The notes under the pieces: generated by a model
What the model was told of the DNA's origin: nothing
Databases searched by the model: none
The model's input: the letters and a program-made list of their open reading frames with translations, nothing else
NCBI GenBank assembly: GCA_051294375.1
Contig: CM119265.1
Coordinates: 28,805,359-28,869,358 of the forward strand
DNA: 64,000 nucleotides
DNA from: Paraspadella gotoi
Taxonomy: Eukaryota; Chaetognatha
Direction of reading: 5' to 3'
In this document: one piece after another, positions 12,010 through 22,906 of the stretch
Layout of the letters: the number at the start of each line of letters is the position of its first letter
How positions within the stretch are numbered: position 1 is the stretch's first letter
Translations under genes and position numbers: made by a program

Positions 12010-12228
12010 TTACCTTTCTTTTCTTTTAATGTTTTCTACTTTCCTATCTCACTCCGTCTATTGCTATTTTCCTTATGTCTTGATCCTGTTAATTCGTATT
12101 TCCTATTTTCCTTTCAATTTCCTCCTCTCCTAATTTTATTTCTTTCTCTTCTCCTCTTTTCTCTCCCTTCCTATTTTCCTTCCTCTCTTCCTCCCTTTCT
12201 ACTTCTCTTCTTCCCAAACTGGCCCTTT

Positions 12229-12262
<34 letters not shown>

Positions 12263-12387
12263 NNNNNNNNNNNNNNNNNNNNNNNNNNNNNNNNNNNNNN
12301 NNNNNNNNNNNNNNNNNNNNNNNNNNNNNNNNNNNNNNNNNNNNNNNNNNNNNNNNNNNNNNNNNNNNNNNNNNNNNNNNNNNNNNN
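12263..12387. other. Assembly gap (125 N) inside a (CT)n run
   Basis: 125 consecutive N flanked on both sides by (CT)n, consistent with a microsatellite that could not be spanned. Confidence 1.
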
Positions 12388-12420
<33 letters not shown>

Positions 12421-13287
12421 TCTCCTGACTATTGAGTCGTCGGGCGAGATGCGACGCCTCACGCATTTGAAAAATGGGAGAGGAAGAAGGGTTGGAGAGA
12501 AGGAGAAGGGAAGGAGAGAGGGATAAGAGGAGGAGAGAGGGAGAAGGAAGGAAAAAAGACGAACAGAGAAAGGGAGAGAGAGAGAGGGAGAGAGAAAGAG
12601 AAAAAGAGGGAAAGAAAGGGAGAGAGAGAGAGAGGCAGAAAGAAAGACAGCAAAGACAGAGAGAGAGAAACGAAGAAAGAAAGGTCGAACGACAGACCAA
12701 AAGAAGGAAGACATAAGAGAGAAAGAGAGGGAGAGGGAGAGAGAGTGAGAGCGACTCCGACCAGATGAGTCCAGCCTTTCAAGATCGTCTCGCCACGAGA
12801 AGGAAATAAGCTGAGGAGGAGGAGGAGGAGGAGGAGAAGGAAGAAGAAGAAGAAGAAGAAGAAGAAGAAAAAGAGGAAGACGAGGAGACGACATATTTGA
12901 ACTGGTGGCATCTCAATTAGCCACTTGACGTCGGGTAAAGCAGGTGAGAGTTTTTCGAGGTGAGTTCGCGTTTCTGAGGGAAAAAAGTGAGTTATTTTTT
13001 GTGGGAAAATATAGAGGAGTTGAAATGAGAAATGGAATTGTTAGATGAGATGATAAAATAGAAGATGAGATCATATTTTATGTCATGAGATCTGATAAAA
13101 TAGATGATAAGAGAATATTTATTGTTAAGAGATGATAAAATAGAAAATGAGATGATTATCAATAAAAACAAGTAGAAGTCATGTTTTTTCCGGGGGGGTT
13201 TTCCGTGGAGGCTAATATTTATTGATTCCATACATGTATTTAAATAAATAATTCATGTTGCATTTTTTGTCTTTTTCCTTCCTCTAT

Positions 13288-13312
13288 NNNNNNNNNNNNN
13301 NNNNNNNNNNNN
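13288..13312. other. Assembly gap (25 N) between overlapping flanks
   Basis: 25 N. The sequence before it (13,010-13,287) is repeated in noisier form just after it (13,313-13,530). Shared words include GAATATTTATTGTTAA, TTTTCCGTG and CCATACATGTATTTAAAT. Confidence 1.
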
Positions 13313-13539
13313 TTATTGGGTAATATGAGGAGTTGAAATTGGATGTAGATGATAAAATAGAGAGAGAACAGTAGATCTGAAATAAGGAATATTTATTGTT
13401 AAAGAGATGATAAATAGAAAATGAGATGGATTTCAACAGTAGTGTTTTCCGTGAGGCTAATATTTAGATTCCATACATGTATTTAAATATTCATGTTTGC
13501 ATTTTTGTCTTTTTTCCTCCTCTTATTTACTTTTCTCTC

Positions 13540-13970
13540 TCTCTCTCTTCTCTCTATTCTCTCTTCTCCTCTCTCTCTCTCTCCACTTCTTTTATTCCTC
13601 CACAAAGTGTTCCCCTTTTTCTTCTTCTTCCTTTCTCCCTTTCCTCTCCCCTCCTTCCCTCCCTCCTCTCTCTTCTAACTCCCCTATCTTCCACCTTCCT
13701 CTTCCTTCCTCATCTCGCCCCAATCTCTCTCTTCCTTCTCCTCTCTCCCTTCCTTCTTTCCTCCCTCCTTTTCCTTCTCCCCTCACTTTCTCTTTTCTTT
13801 CCTCTTTTTCTCCACTTCCTCCTCCTCCCTCTCTTCTACTCCTTCTTCCTCCTCCTTCCTTCGCTCTTTCTTCTCTCCTTTTTTCTTTCCTCCCTTTCTC
13901 CTTACCTCTTTCCCTCCTCCCCTTCTTCCCGCCTCCCTCTCTCCTCCCCTCTTCCTCCCCTCATCGCTTC
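13540..13970. repeat. Polypyrimidine tract within copy R
   Basis: C/T-only sequence (CT runs, TTCCTCC, CCCTCC words). It is paired with the purine tract at about 9,715-10,130 in copy L and matches 21,970-22,365 in copy 3. Confidence 0.8.
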
Positions 13971-14072
13971 TGGTCTCCAGATGCTCATTTTCTGGGAGAC
14001 AATAAGAAATTGCGTTTCAAGGAAGAAGGACGCGAATTTCTTCATGGTCAAGGATCATCTTCGCTCCTCTCT

Positions 14073-14117
<45 letters not shown>

Positions 14118-14229
14118 TGTTGTTCTCTCAATCTCTATCTCTCTCGATCCTCTTATGGTGTTCATCAACTTTCCCATATTCAAACATAGACTTTATTCCC
14201 CTTCTCATCCCTCCCTCTTTTATAAACTT

Positions 14230-14288
<59 letters not shown>

Positions 14289-14506
14289 CTTCCTCTCTCT
14301 CTCGTCTCTCTCTCTCTCGCTATAATGGACTCGTTTCACAAATGATTATCTCTGATTACGAAGACGAATCCATTCAAACGATTGGATTTTTTACTGTTTA
14401 CGAGTCCCGCTCCGTGACAGAAGGCATTTTGGGTCAGGCCGTTAGTTTGAGCGCTTAGGGTTATTGCTTTTCCTTTCATGTTTAGAATTACTCGCCTTCT
14501 TTAGAG

Positions 14507-14538
<32 letters not shown>

Positions 14539-14563
14539 NNNNNNNNNNNNNNNNNNNNNNNNN
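14539..14563. other. Assembly gap (25 N) upstream of the retrotransposon
   Basis: 25 N preceded by (CT)n. It removes whatever lay upstream of the LTR element, including any 5' LTR. Confidence 1.
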
Positions 14564-14870
14564 ATAGGAGAAGCTCTTAGTTTCCAGAGGCCAATACAAA
14601 AACAAGGAATACCAATGAAAGCTACCGAAGCCAAAAGTGAAAAGGAAAACACACCAAAAGAAAAAAAGGGTGAGAGAAGCCCCATGTTTGGACATAAGCG
14701 TAACATCGTGGATTTGTCTAACAAGTTTATTTTGACTCTGAAGATAAAATTAATTATCAAATAAAAACTATCTGCTTACAACCGTTACTCCCATTAAAAA
14801 AATAAATAACAAATAATAATGCACATTTTGCAAACTACAGGAGACTTATCAAAACTTAGGAAAGAAAATC

Positions 14871-15560
14871 ATGGAAAACGACACCAAAACAGTGTTGACA
14901 ATGACAACAGAGACAAAGTTTAGAATTCTTGCTGAACAGCAATACAAATCAGAGGTAAATCTACTGCTCGAGAATGTTCAAAACTATTTAAACTCTAAAA
15001 GCCATGGGAACTGCCTTGCAACAAACACTTGCATAAGCTGGGCTGAAAGAATGGAGCCAAGATGACAGCCATGAAAAAAGGGCCATCTTAACAAGATCAA
15101 TAAGCCTGTTGCAAGCTGGTTAGAAGGGCCTATCAGAGAGGCACAACAATCGCCCTCCTGAGACTGGATTCAGACTTCAAGCACGAGCCAATTCCCAGGT
15201 TGCCCAACCCTTTCTAAGCCTTTGGATCATGTCAAACAAGCAGACTAAACAGGCCTAACCCAATCAGGACGATGGAGACAGCTAGGCCTGAGGAAACTTC
15301 GCCCCATAGGAAGCATTAACACCCAACCTACTGTATCATAGCAGAGGGAACAAACAGGCGAGTCGCTTCACCAGGCAACCTATAAGCGTGTGGAGGGCTT
15401 AATGCCACAGCCGGAAACATTACCTTATGCCACTGGCTGCCCAGGGAGACTAACAAGGATGAAAAAGGAGTGCCAGGCCTTCCCGAACCAAGTGAGCAAC
15501 ATCATTTCTTGACCTCCGAGGGGCCAGAGCCCAGAGATGACACAAATAAGGCATGCCTAC
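14871..15560 (+). pseudogene. Gag-like / pre-protease region of the LTR element, fragmentary
   Basis: A short open frame at 14,871-15,065 starts with Met and encodes a 64-residue, charged, non-repetitive peptide. Stops and frameshifts follow. Its place between the 5' edge of the element and the protease motif suggests remains of gag. I see no CCHC zinc knuckle and no identifiable capsid motif, so the assignment rests on position only. It could instead be an untranslated leader. Confidence 0.35.
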
Positions 15561-15800
15561 TGGTAAAAACAGTACATACCAGCATTAGTGATTGCAGTGC
15601 GCGCGGCAAGCTGCCTCTATGACACCGGCGCTTCTATAAACCACAGTGGCCAAGAAAATTTGTAGAAAGATGGGCCCTGTCTGACAAGGTCTTACACGGC
15701 CCACCACTGCGACTTTACAGCTACAGGGACCATCACCTTACAGAAAGGATCAACCTGCGAATCATTTTCAAAGTGGGTACTCGGACAGTCTTTTATGTCT
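15561..15800 (+). pseudogene. Aspartic protease fragment of the LTR element
   Basis: Codons at 15,615-15,635 read L-Y-D-T-G-A-S. The D-T/S-G-A motif is the active site of retroviral-type aspartic proteases, which cleave the Gag-Pol polyprotein. The residues just before it (V-R-A-A-S-C) fit the beta strand that usually leads into the motif. Frame is lost within about 60 bp on either side, so the second half of the fold cannot be followed. It lies 1.5 kb upstream of the reverse transcriptase motif, a normal distance for pol. Confidence 0.65.
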
Positions 15801-16639
15801 GGCTGATGAAATGCCAATGATATTATCATGGTACTGCCATCACAAACCCGGGTCCCCCTGAGCAACTGTGGGTTAGTACAATTCCTCAAATCAAAGGAAA
15901 TGACTACAAAGTTGCATCAATTGGAACAAACCCATTTACTCACCTCTTCGGGACAACACGAAGCCCTTGAAAGCTGCCAAGATGGCTAGCACGTGGAAAA
16001 TGTTGAATGAACAGACTACCCTGCCTCTACACACCCAACGCGATAGTGAAGGAAAAAACAATAATCACAGCCAGCAGACCATACTGGAAGACACTTGGCT
16101 AGGTCCAAGATGGGTCTTTGGATCAAAAGACGGCTCTGAGATGTACATCGCGGATGGTGAATCAACTAGAAAGGGATGGAGATTGATGGCATAACCTGGG
16201 CCCATGGGCTTGGCACGCCCCCCGTCATTACAAATGATGCCAAGAGTGACTTGGTTCTTGAGACAGACTCCACAGTTGACCTATTCAAGCCGACATGCAC
16301 TTGAAGAAGGCCCCTTCGAGAAAGATCAGAAAGGATAATATTCCTGCAACCACCATAGTCCACACAACACCCACTTGAGGAGGAGCTCAAAGCAGTCGAG
16401 GAAGCCGCCAAAAAATGAAGACAAAAAGCACGACAATCGCGGGCAAAGAGGCCTTCCTTGAAAACCATTCAATTACATTGACCCCAGCCTCAAGACAAAA
16501 GTCACCACTAGTATGGAAGTGTGGGAATATCGAGACGTCTTGGAGAAACCATAAATTACGCAAAGAGGGCGCAACCTACAGGTGGATTTGGGTTACACAG
16601 GAGAAGATCTCAAAAGCCCAAGGTTTGTTGAACCAAGGC

Positions 16640-17420
16640 CCAGTCAAAAAGGCACATTAAAAACGGTACCTGGAGTGTATGAGAAAAGCAGGCATCGTGT
16701 CTAGTGACAAGGATAATGAAGCATACTCTAATGCCTTCTCATCAAAAAGCCGGACACCATAGCCAATGGCCCAAGATGAGATGAATGATGAAACTTTTGC
16801 AAAACAATTGGCTCCTCATTTTGCGATCTCTTCATCAGTCAAAACAACATTTCTACTATGCACAGAGCCTCACAGAGATCACATCTATCTTGGAACAATA
16901 CAAGCCCATGACTGCAGGCTCTTAAACATTTCTAGCCTGCTGTCCACCAAGTCAACTTAACTGACAGATGCAAAACCAGTCACAAACCTTTGCAGAGTGG
17001 CCACAACTGGGATGAATAAGCACCAATGGGAGGGGTTAATTACGTAAACGTTTCTGCAAAAGCCATCCTGGATGAGATCTTCAAGGATTTGGGCACAGAC
17101 ATCCAAAAGCTTCTTGGTATATGTCGACGAACTCATCCTCAAGCAAAATCGCCAGAAGAGCATGGCTGAGAGGCTTCCTGTGAACTACTGCAAAGATGCA
17201 GAGTGAAAATGTAGCCTTAAGTGGACGTAAAAGAGCGTCTTACTGCCGCAAAGAGGACATCAGATATTGGGGTTAGCATATTCTAAGAACAAACTATGCC
17301 ACAAAAGGAAAAGCTGGAAGCAGTGGATGGTAAAGCTCAAAAACATCAAGAACCCAGAAAGAGCTCACAATTTGGTCCGCTCGCCTCAACTACTACAGTG
17401 TTTTACTCACCGCTTCTCCT
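16640..17420 (+). pseudogene. Reverse transcriptase fragment of the LTR element
   Basis: Codons at 17,111-17,143 read F-L-V-Y-V-D-E-L-I-L-K, the reverse transcriptase catalytic box (usually F/Y-x-D-D). The second aspartate is Glu here, which would be expected to impair the enzyme if it is not a sequencing error. Just upstream, a frame reads through W-M-R-S-S-R-I-W-A-Q-T, and +1/+2 shifts give residues typical of the helix before the YxDD hairpin. The region 16,640-16,960 has short open frames in different phases, as expected of a coding region broken by indels. Role: RNA-templated DNA synthesis during retrotransposition. Confidence 0.7.
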
Positions 17421-17549
17421 ACATGTGCCCAACCCCTACCATGCACTGACCCTTCTGGACCAAAAGACTTCAAGCTCACCAATAAACATCTGGCACTGCT
17501 TACAGCAACTAGTGGAAAAATCAAGACCTCGCCTGGACTAAACTCCTAA

Positions 17550-17960
17550 TGGGGGGATTGCTTCGAATCAAAAAGGCACCTATCGGCATTTATGCAGATT
17601 GCAAGTACAACGCTGATGGGCTGGGCTGATCACCGCCACTGCAGTGGCATTGTAACCCGCTATCTTTCCATTTCGAAGTCTTTTCCAGAGAAGTACAAGA
17701 TCAAGCACATCAACATTCTGGAAACCCTAGCCTTCAACCATAGGGATGGTTAGGAAATTCAAGGGCTACTGTGCGGCAGGAGAGTCACCCTTGTCCAGAT
17801 TCTCATACTTAAGAGGTGTGGATCTCCAGCATGACAAAACAGCAGCTTCTCCACTACAAATGTCCTCAGATGGATACTGCATGAGCGCATACGTCCAGGG
17901 AGTGCTGTTCACACCAAATAAGTCTCGAGAGAAGAGATACACTCCTCTATGTCCTCAACC
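17550..17960 (+). pseudogene. RNase H fragment of the LTR element with HIN-x-LE motif
   Basis: G-I-Y-A-D-C at 17,585-17,602 resembles the first strand of RNase H, which ends in a catalytic Asp (usually T-D-A-S). H-I-N-I-L-E-T-L-A at 17,706-17,732 resembles the helix carrying the catalytic Glu. A stop and a frameshift separate the two. RNase H removes the RNA strand during reverse transcription. The HIN-x-LE form is, to my knowledge, typical of DIRS-type and some Ty3-like elements rather than of the classical Gypsy RNase H. The downstream frame at 17,746-18,027 has no clear motif. Confidence 0.6.
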
Positions 17961-18029
17961 AATGCCAGGACAACCCGCCGACTTTTCTCACACGGTTTCA
18001 CAGACCAGGCCAGGTCACTTCCATTAGAC

Positions 18030-19380
18030 ACGCCCCTTCTTCATCCTTTCGATCTGCGCGATGAATTTCAGGATGTCCCACAAAAACCTTTGGCGCGCTA
18101 CTACGAAGTATTAGGCGACTGCCGCGGTTCTCTAACGGAGCTTTCGGCGAATTTGTGTCACACGTTTAACCCATGGCATGGTTCATATCTTGGACTAACA
18201 AGCAGTCCGCATTTATACTCGACATCCGAGGATAGTCCGTCACGATAGAGAGCCATAGCTACGAGTAGTAACCTCGTTGCCGTGGCAAGTGGAAGATCGT
18301 CTCGTTATAGATCATTGTCATTGAGCAAGGTTATTCAATGGGTGCTCCAGGCATATCTCCGACCTGATCAGGCCTGGACACCTCCCACTTGGCCTCAATG
18401 GCGCAAACTCTCCAGGAAGATACCAAAGCATTTAGAGCCAAAATTCTTTGAATTTTGCTGCGGCAAGTTCAATCAAAAAAAGGACCCAACATGCGAAAAC
18501 TCTATGGGAAGGCAAAAGACCAAAGGATGCCACCAACTTTTTATCAGGACAATATCGGCAAAGTACTGGAGCTCGGCCACCCTGAGCTGGAACTACCTCA
18601 GTGAGATGAAGGAGTCAATTGTTATGATGGTATGAGGATTCCACACAGATGCGGCCTGCAAGTTTGGTGAAAGTATATGGCGGCCAACAAATACAAACAG
18701 ACAAATGAAAATTCTTCCGGACCATTACAGTCAAGTGAGCCTCACAGCGACAACTCCAGCAACGCCACCCATACTGGTCCGATCAAGACGATTGAGGTAG
18801 CCACCCTCAGCAACCTGAAAGACGAGGGAGCCAAACGGTACAAGTCAATACACAACCATGCTGACGCTCTTCCAGATTGACCTCGTAACATCCAGGTGGA
18901 AACAAAGAAACCCAAGCACGCGCCGCCCTTGCAGAATAAAAAGTGGCGACACTGTTACAAATTGTCAATGACACAGATCAAAATGGGGCAGGAGGCGATG
19001 GGTCGATAGCACCCTTGAAGCCGACATTTTGATGCAACTGAGGATGAGATCATGGAGGAAGTACTCTAGGCCCAGGAGAGGATCGAATGGGATAGTTCCC
19101 TATGGCTCGAAATTCAAAGCCTGGCAAACAGCGAAGATGGAGACCATCCATCTGTGTGACCGATGTCTGAGCAAGGGCGACCGCGAAGGGCAAAAAGAAA
19201 ACTGGAAGAGAAAATGCAAAGAGGAGAACTTTGACCGAGAGATAGGGTACCTCTCCAACCAGCTTTGCCGACCTTGATGTCACGAAAATGGGATTCGCCT
19301 AATCATCCCCAAGGGTTATTAAAGCCAGATGACACCACAAGGGAAATTCGTGTCCCACCAAACCTCGCTGAACAGATCAC
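18030..19380 (+). other. Linker between RNase H and integrase of the LTR element
   Basis: About 1.35 kb with several open frames of 65-117 codons in changing phase (18,282-18,635; 18,677-18,880; 19,029-19,277). Composition is like the rest of the element. I recognise no domain; the length is greater than in compact Gypsy elements. Confidence 0.5.
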
Positions 19381-19399
19381 AACGGCGGGATCCACAGGC

Positions 19400-20530
19400 A
19401 CTTTGGGCACCCAGTGTCAGGAATAGGACGGCCTTTCATAAAACAGTTCCAATACATCTCTGCTCCAGGATTATCTACCGCTGCAAGCAAAGTGCGTCAG
19501 GAAATGGTGAAGACTGTGCAAAATCAACTGATGGACAAAGATACAAGAAACCCGTCAGCGCCCAACCTTGCAGTTGCTCCCTGGAATCCCTCAGCATGTA
19601 GTAGATGCATCTGCCACCAGCATCGGGATTCCATTATGACTAGTTGCATCTGACAATGCATCTAGCCTAACGTGGGCAAACCTCTAGCGCCGCAGCTTGA
19701 TGCCTAAGCTATCAATTTAAAAAGCGTTCTCGATGTGAAAAAGTTTTTCTGACTACATGGGGCCTACCTTGAAGTCAACTTTTGATGGTGCCACCCAACT
19801 CAATGGCCGCAACAATGACTTCGATCCTCAACTGCTTTGAACACGTCGGTAGACGTGCTATTAGAAACTTAGTACGAAACAGTAGTAACAGGGCTGAAAG
19901 AGACATGGGCGAATCCGACAAGCCCCCTGCGCTAAGCGCCGTTGAAGATCGAACCAAATAAGTGGCTTGAACAGTGCCACAACCTAATGCTTCTCCTTAT
20001 GCCACTCCTGATTATTGGATGGAAGACAGACATGTCGCCACATGAGATACAATTTGGCCACAGACCCAGAATCATCGAAAGTCAGATGATTACGACTAAG
20101 AGGATTCTCATCGACTTTATTCGTCAGAGAGTCTGACAGACAAGATAGAGAAAGCCCAAACAAACGAGTCTGAACAAAAAAAGAAGAAACAAGCTCTATC
20201 GCCAATCAACCAGAACAAACCTTACAGACGACCACAGGGAATCAAGGTTGGAGACCTGGTGCTTCACCAGCGTGACCCTCATCATTACACAGGCTCCGGC
20301 ACCAACCGTGAAATAAGGTTTCAAACGGGACTATACGTCTGGTCCCCACAGAGTTATTGAAACAACAAGAAGAGAACGGAAACTCATTACGATCGTCTCT
20401 GTCAGCTCGGTAAATAATATGAGGAGCATCATAGAGCCGCACTAAAAACCTGCATCTAGGCCAAGTGGAGGCAGGCGCCCTATCTCGTAAGCATCCCAGC
20501 ACTGCCGTCTTGACAAATGAAAACTCTGTT
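19400..20530 (+). pseudogene. Integrase fragment of the LTR element
   Basis: The N-terminal zinc-binding region is visible in pieces: G-H-P at 19,405-19,413, then E-D-C-A-K-S beginning at 19,509, fitting the second half of an HHCC finger. A possible catalytic-core piece lies at 19,640-19,680 (S-D-N-A-S), but the DDE triad cannot be traced because of frameshifts. The C-terminal part is clearer: S-P-H-E-I-Q-F-G-H-R-P at 20,035-20,067 is a hallmark of Ty3/Gypsy integrases. G-D-L-V-L at 20,250-20,264 starts the GPY/F-type module. Integrase joins the cDNA to the host chromosome. The DNA to 20,530 is the end of pol. Confidence 0.75.
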
Positions 20531-20715
20531 AGCTATAACTTCGTAGCTAAATTAGAAAACATGCAAAAAAAATAAACATTGGAATTCAGATAAATCAGCC
20601 AACGACACAAAGAAACAAAAAAAACCATCGCGACCCAAGACAACAATCGACAAGCAAACAACAGCTCTATCCCCATCCAAACTCCGGCTACCGACACTGA
20701 CCACTGCGCCGTCGT

Positions 20716-20730
20716 CTGAGGAGGGGGGGA
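20716..20730 (+). other. Polypurine tract (plus-strand primer) of the LTR element
   Basis: Purine-only GAGGAGGGGGGGA immediately precedes the 3' LTR. Retroelements use such a tract to prime plus-strand DNA. Confidence 0.65.
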
Positions 20731-21076
20731 TCGCATCACAGTTGAGTAAAACGCGGAAACAGAGAGAGGAAAAGGATTAAGGAAGAGGAATTCCGGAATG
20801 ATGAAGAAGATTCTAGTATGATTTGCGAACGGATTTTGGAAGCCAAATCAGGAAAAAGGAACATAGTTCCGGAAGAGGAAAAGGAGAAGGTTCCAGAAGA
20901 GGAAGAGGAGGGCATTCCGGGAAGAGGAAACTGGTTCGTCCACTTGCCCATTATAAATAGCCTCCTGTTTCTGCTTTGATTCACTGTCCAAAATTGACAC
21001 CGTCTTCTGCTTGTCTATTTTCTGATAATAAATTTCACTTTGGATTTCATATTTGAAATCCCTGTCTGCTTTACTT
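20731..21076 (+). repeat. 3' LTR, about 345 bp
   Basis: It starts after the polypurine tract and ends near the junction with R1 copy 3 (about 21,066-21,082). U3 has three copies of a TTCCGGAAGAGGAA-like box at 20,867, 20,891 and 20,916. A TATA box (TATAAATAG) is at 20,952 and a polyadenylation signal (AATAAA) at 21,027. Canonical TG...CA ends are not clear, so both borders are approximate. No second LTR exists in the window. Confidence 0.6.
20952..20960 (+). promoter_or_regulatory. TATA box of the 3' LTR
   Basis: TATAAATAG lies about 35 bp upstream of TTGATTCACTGTCC, a plausible initiator, and 75 bp upstream of AATAAA. This is the usual U3-R layout. Confidence 0.55.
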
Positions 21077-21919
21077 AAGATGGGAAAGAAAGGGTTGGCA
21101 AAAAAAGGAGAAGCGGAAGGAGAGAGGTATATAACAGAGGAGGAGAGAGGGAGACAAAAGAAGGAAAAAAGACGAACATGAAAAAGGCAGAGAGAGACGA
21201 GTCGAGGATTGAGAGAGAGAAGGGGAGAGAAAGGGAGAGACGGAGAGCAGAGGCAGAAAGAAAGACAGGCAAGACAGAGAGGAGAGAAGAAACGAAAGCA
21301 AAGAAAGGTTCGAACGACAGACCAAAAGAAGGAAGACATAAGAGAGAAAGATGAGCGGGAGAGGGCATGAGAGATGAGAGCGACTCCGACCAGATGAGTC
21401 CAGCTCCTTCAAGACTCGTCTCCCACTGCAGAGGAAATAAGCTGAGAGGAGGAGGAGGAGGAGGAGGAGGTGAGAAGGAAGAAGAAGAAGAAGAGGAAGA
21501 CGAGGAGACGAACATATTTGAACTGGTGGCATTCTCAATTTAGCACTTGGACGTCGGAGTTTAAAGCAGAGTGAGAGTTGTTTTCGAGGTGGGAGTCCGT
21601 TTCTGACGGAAAAAAAGTTAGTTTTAATTTTTGTGTGGAAATATAGAGGAGTTGAAATGAGAAATCGGAATCTGTTAGACTGAGGAGATAAAATAAGTAA
21701 GAATGAGATCTCATATTTATGCTCATGAGGATCTCGAGAAAATAGATGATGAAGAGGATATTTATTGTTAAGAGATTGATAAAATAGAAGATGATGATGA
21801 TCATCAATAAAAACAAATTAGAAAGTCATGTTTTTTCGGGGCGGGGTTTCCGATCGAAGGCTAATATTTATGATTCCATACATTATATTTATAAATATAC
21901 TCTCTCAATCATATATATA

Positions 21920-21962
<43 letters not shown>

Positions 21963-22465
21963 ATCTCTCTCCACTTCCATTTTATTCCCCACAAAGTTGT
22001 CCCCCTTTTTCTTCCTCCTTCCTTTCTCCCTTTCCTCTTCCCTCTCCTTTCCTCCCTCCCTCTCTCTTCTAACTCCTATCTTCCACCTTCTCTCTCTCTC
22101 TCCTTATCTTCCCCCAATCTCTCTCTTCCTTCTCCTCTCTCCCTCCTTCTTCCTCCCTACCTATTTCCTTCCATCCCTCACTTTCTCTTCTTCCTCTTCT
22201 TTTCTCCACTTTCCTCCCCTCCCTCTCTTATCCTCTTTTCCTCCTCTTCCTCCGCTCTTCTCTTCTCCTCCTTTTTTTCTTTCTCCCTTTCTCCTTACCT
22301 CTTCCCTCTCCCCTTTCTTCCCCTTCCTCCTCTCTTCCTCCCCCTCTTCCTCCCTCATCGGCTTCTGCTCCAGATGCTCATTTTCTGGGAGACAATAAGA
22401 ATTGCGTTTCAAGAGAGAAGGACGCGAATTTCTTCACAGGTCACTTCTCAAGTCATCTACTCTCT

Positions 22466-22502
<37 letters not shown>

Positions 22503-22608
22503 CTTCTTTTGTTCTCTCAATCTCTATCTCTCTCATCCTCTTATGGTCGTTCATCAACTTTCCCATATTCAAACATAGACTTTATTCCCCTTCTCTCCCT
22601 CCTCTTTT

Positions 22609-22655
<47 letters not shown>

Positions 22656-22906
22656 TCTCTCTCTTCTCTCTCTCTCTCTCTCTTCCTCTCTCTTCTCGTC
22701 TCTCTCTCTCTCGCGCTTATAATGGACCTCGTTTCACAAATGATTATCTCTGATAACGAAGACGAATCCATCAAAACGATTTGGATTTTTTTACTGTTTA
22801 CGAGCTCCCGCTCCGTGACAGAAGGCATTTTTGGGTCAGGCGTTAGTTATGAGCGCTTAGGGTTATTGCTTTTCCTTTCATGTTAGAATTACTCGCCTTT
22901 TTTAGA

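Larger units (their letters stand above)
12010..14538 (+). repeat. Right arm of large inverted repeat (family R1, copy R)
   Basis: Reverse-complement partner of 8,995-11,699 and same-orientation relative of 21,070-22,952. From left to right it has a C/T-rich part, (CT)n, a 125-N gap, a purine tract, (GGA)n/(GAA)n at 12,813-12,875, and a unique stretch (TTTGAACTGGTGGCAT). Next come an AT-rich part, a 25-N gap, a pyrimidine tract, (CT)n and a conserved unique module at 14,330-14,500. It ends in (CT)n at a 25-N gap. Confidence 0.85.
14564..21076 (+). mobile_element. Degenerate Ty3/Gypsy-like LTR retrotransposon, 5' end missing
   Basis: Unlike its flanks, this block is free of microsatellites and has mixed composition. 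Motifs on the + strand run in the Ty3/Gypsy (Metaviridae) order: aspartic protease DTGAS (about 15,621), reverse transcriptase YVDE (17,120), RNase H (17,590-17,735), integrase zinc finger and C-terminal motifs (19,405-20,270), polypurine tract (about 20,718) and a 3' LTR with TATA box and AATAAA. Open frames are broken every 200-350 bp by frameshifts and stops, so no intact Gag-Pol is encoded. No 5' LTR, primer-binding site or envelope-like gene was found; the left end is cut by an N gap. The pol order argues against Copia. BEL/Pao is less likely given the DTGAS and SPHEIQFGHRP motifs. Assignment below superfamily is not possible from reading alone. Confidence 0.85.

Noticed and set aside
14564-14870. 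5' LTR of the retrotransposon
   Set aside because: No match to the 3' LTR TATA box, TTCCGGAAGAGGAA boxes or AATAAA region is found here; the left end is lost at the N gap.
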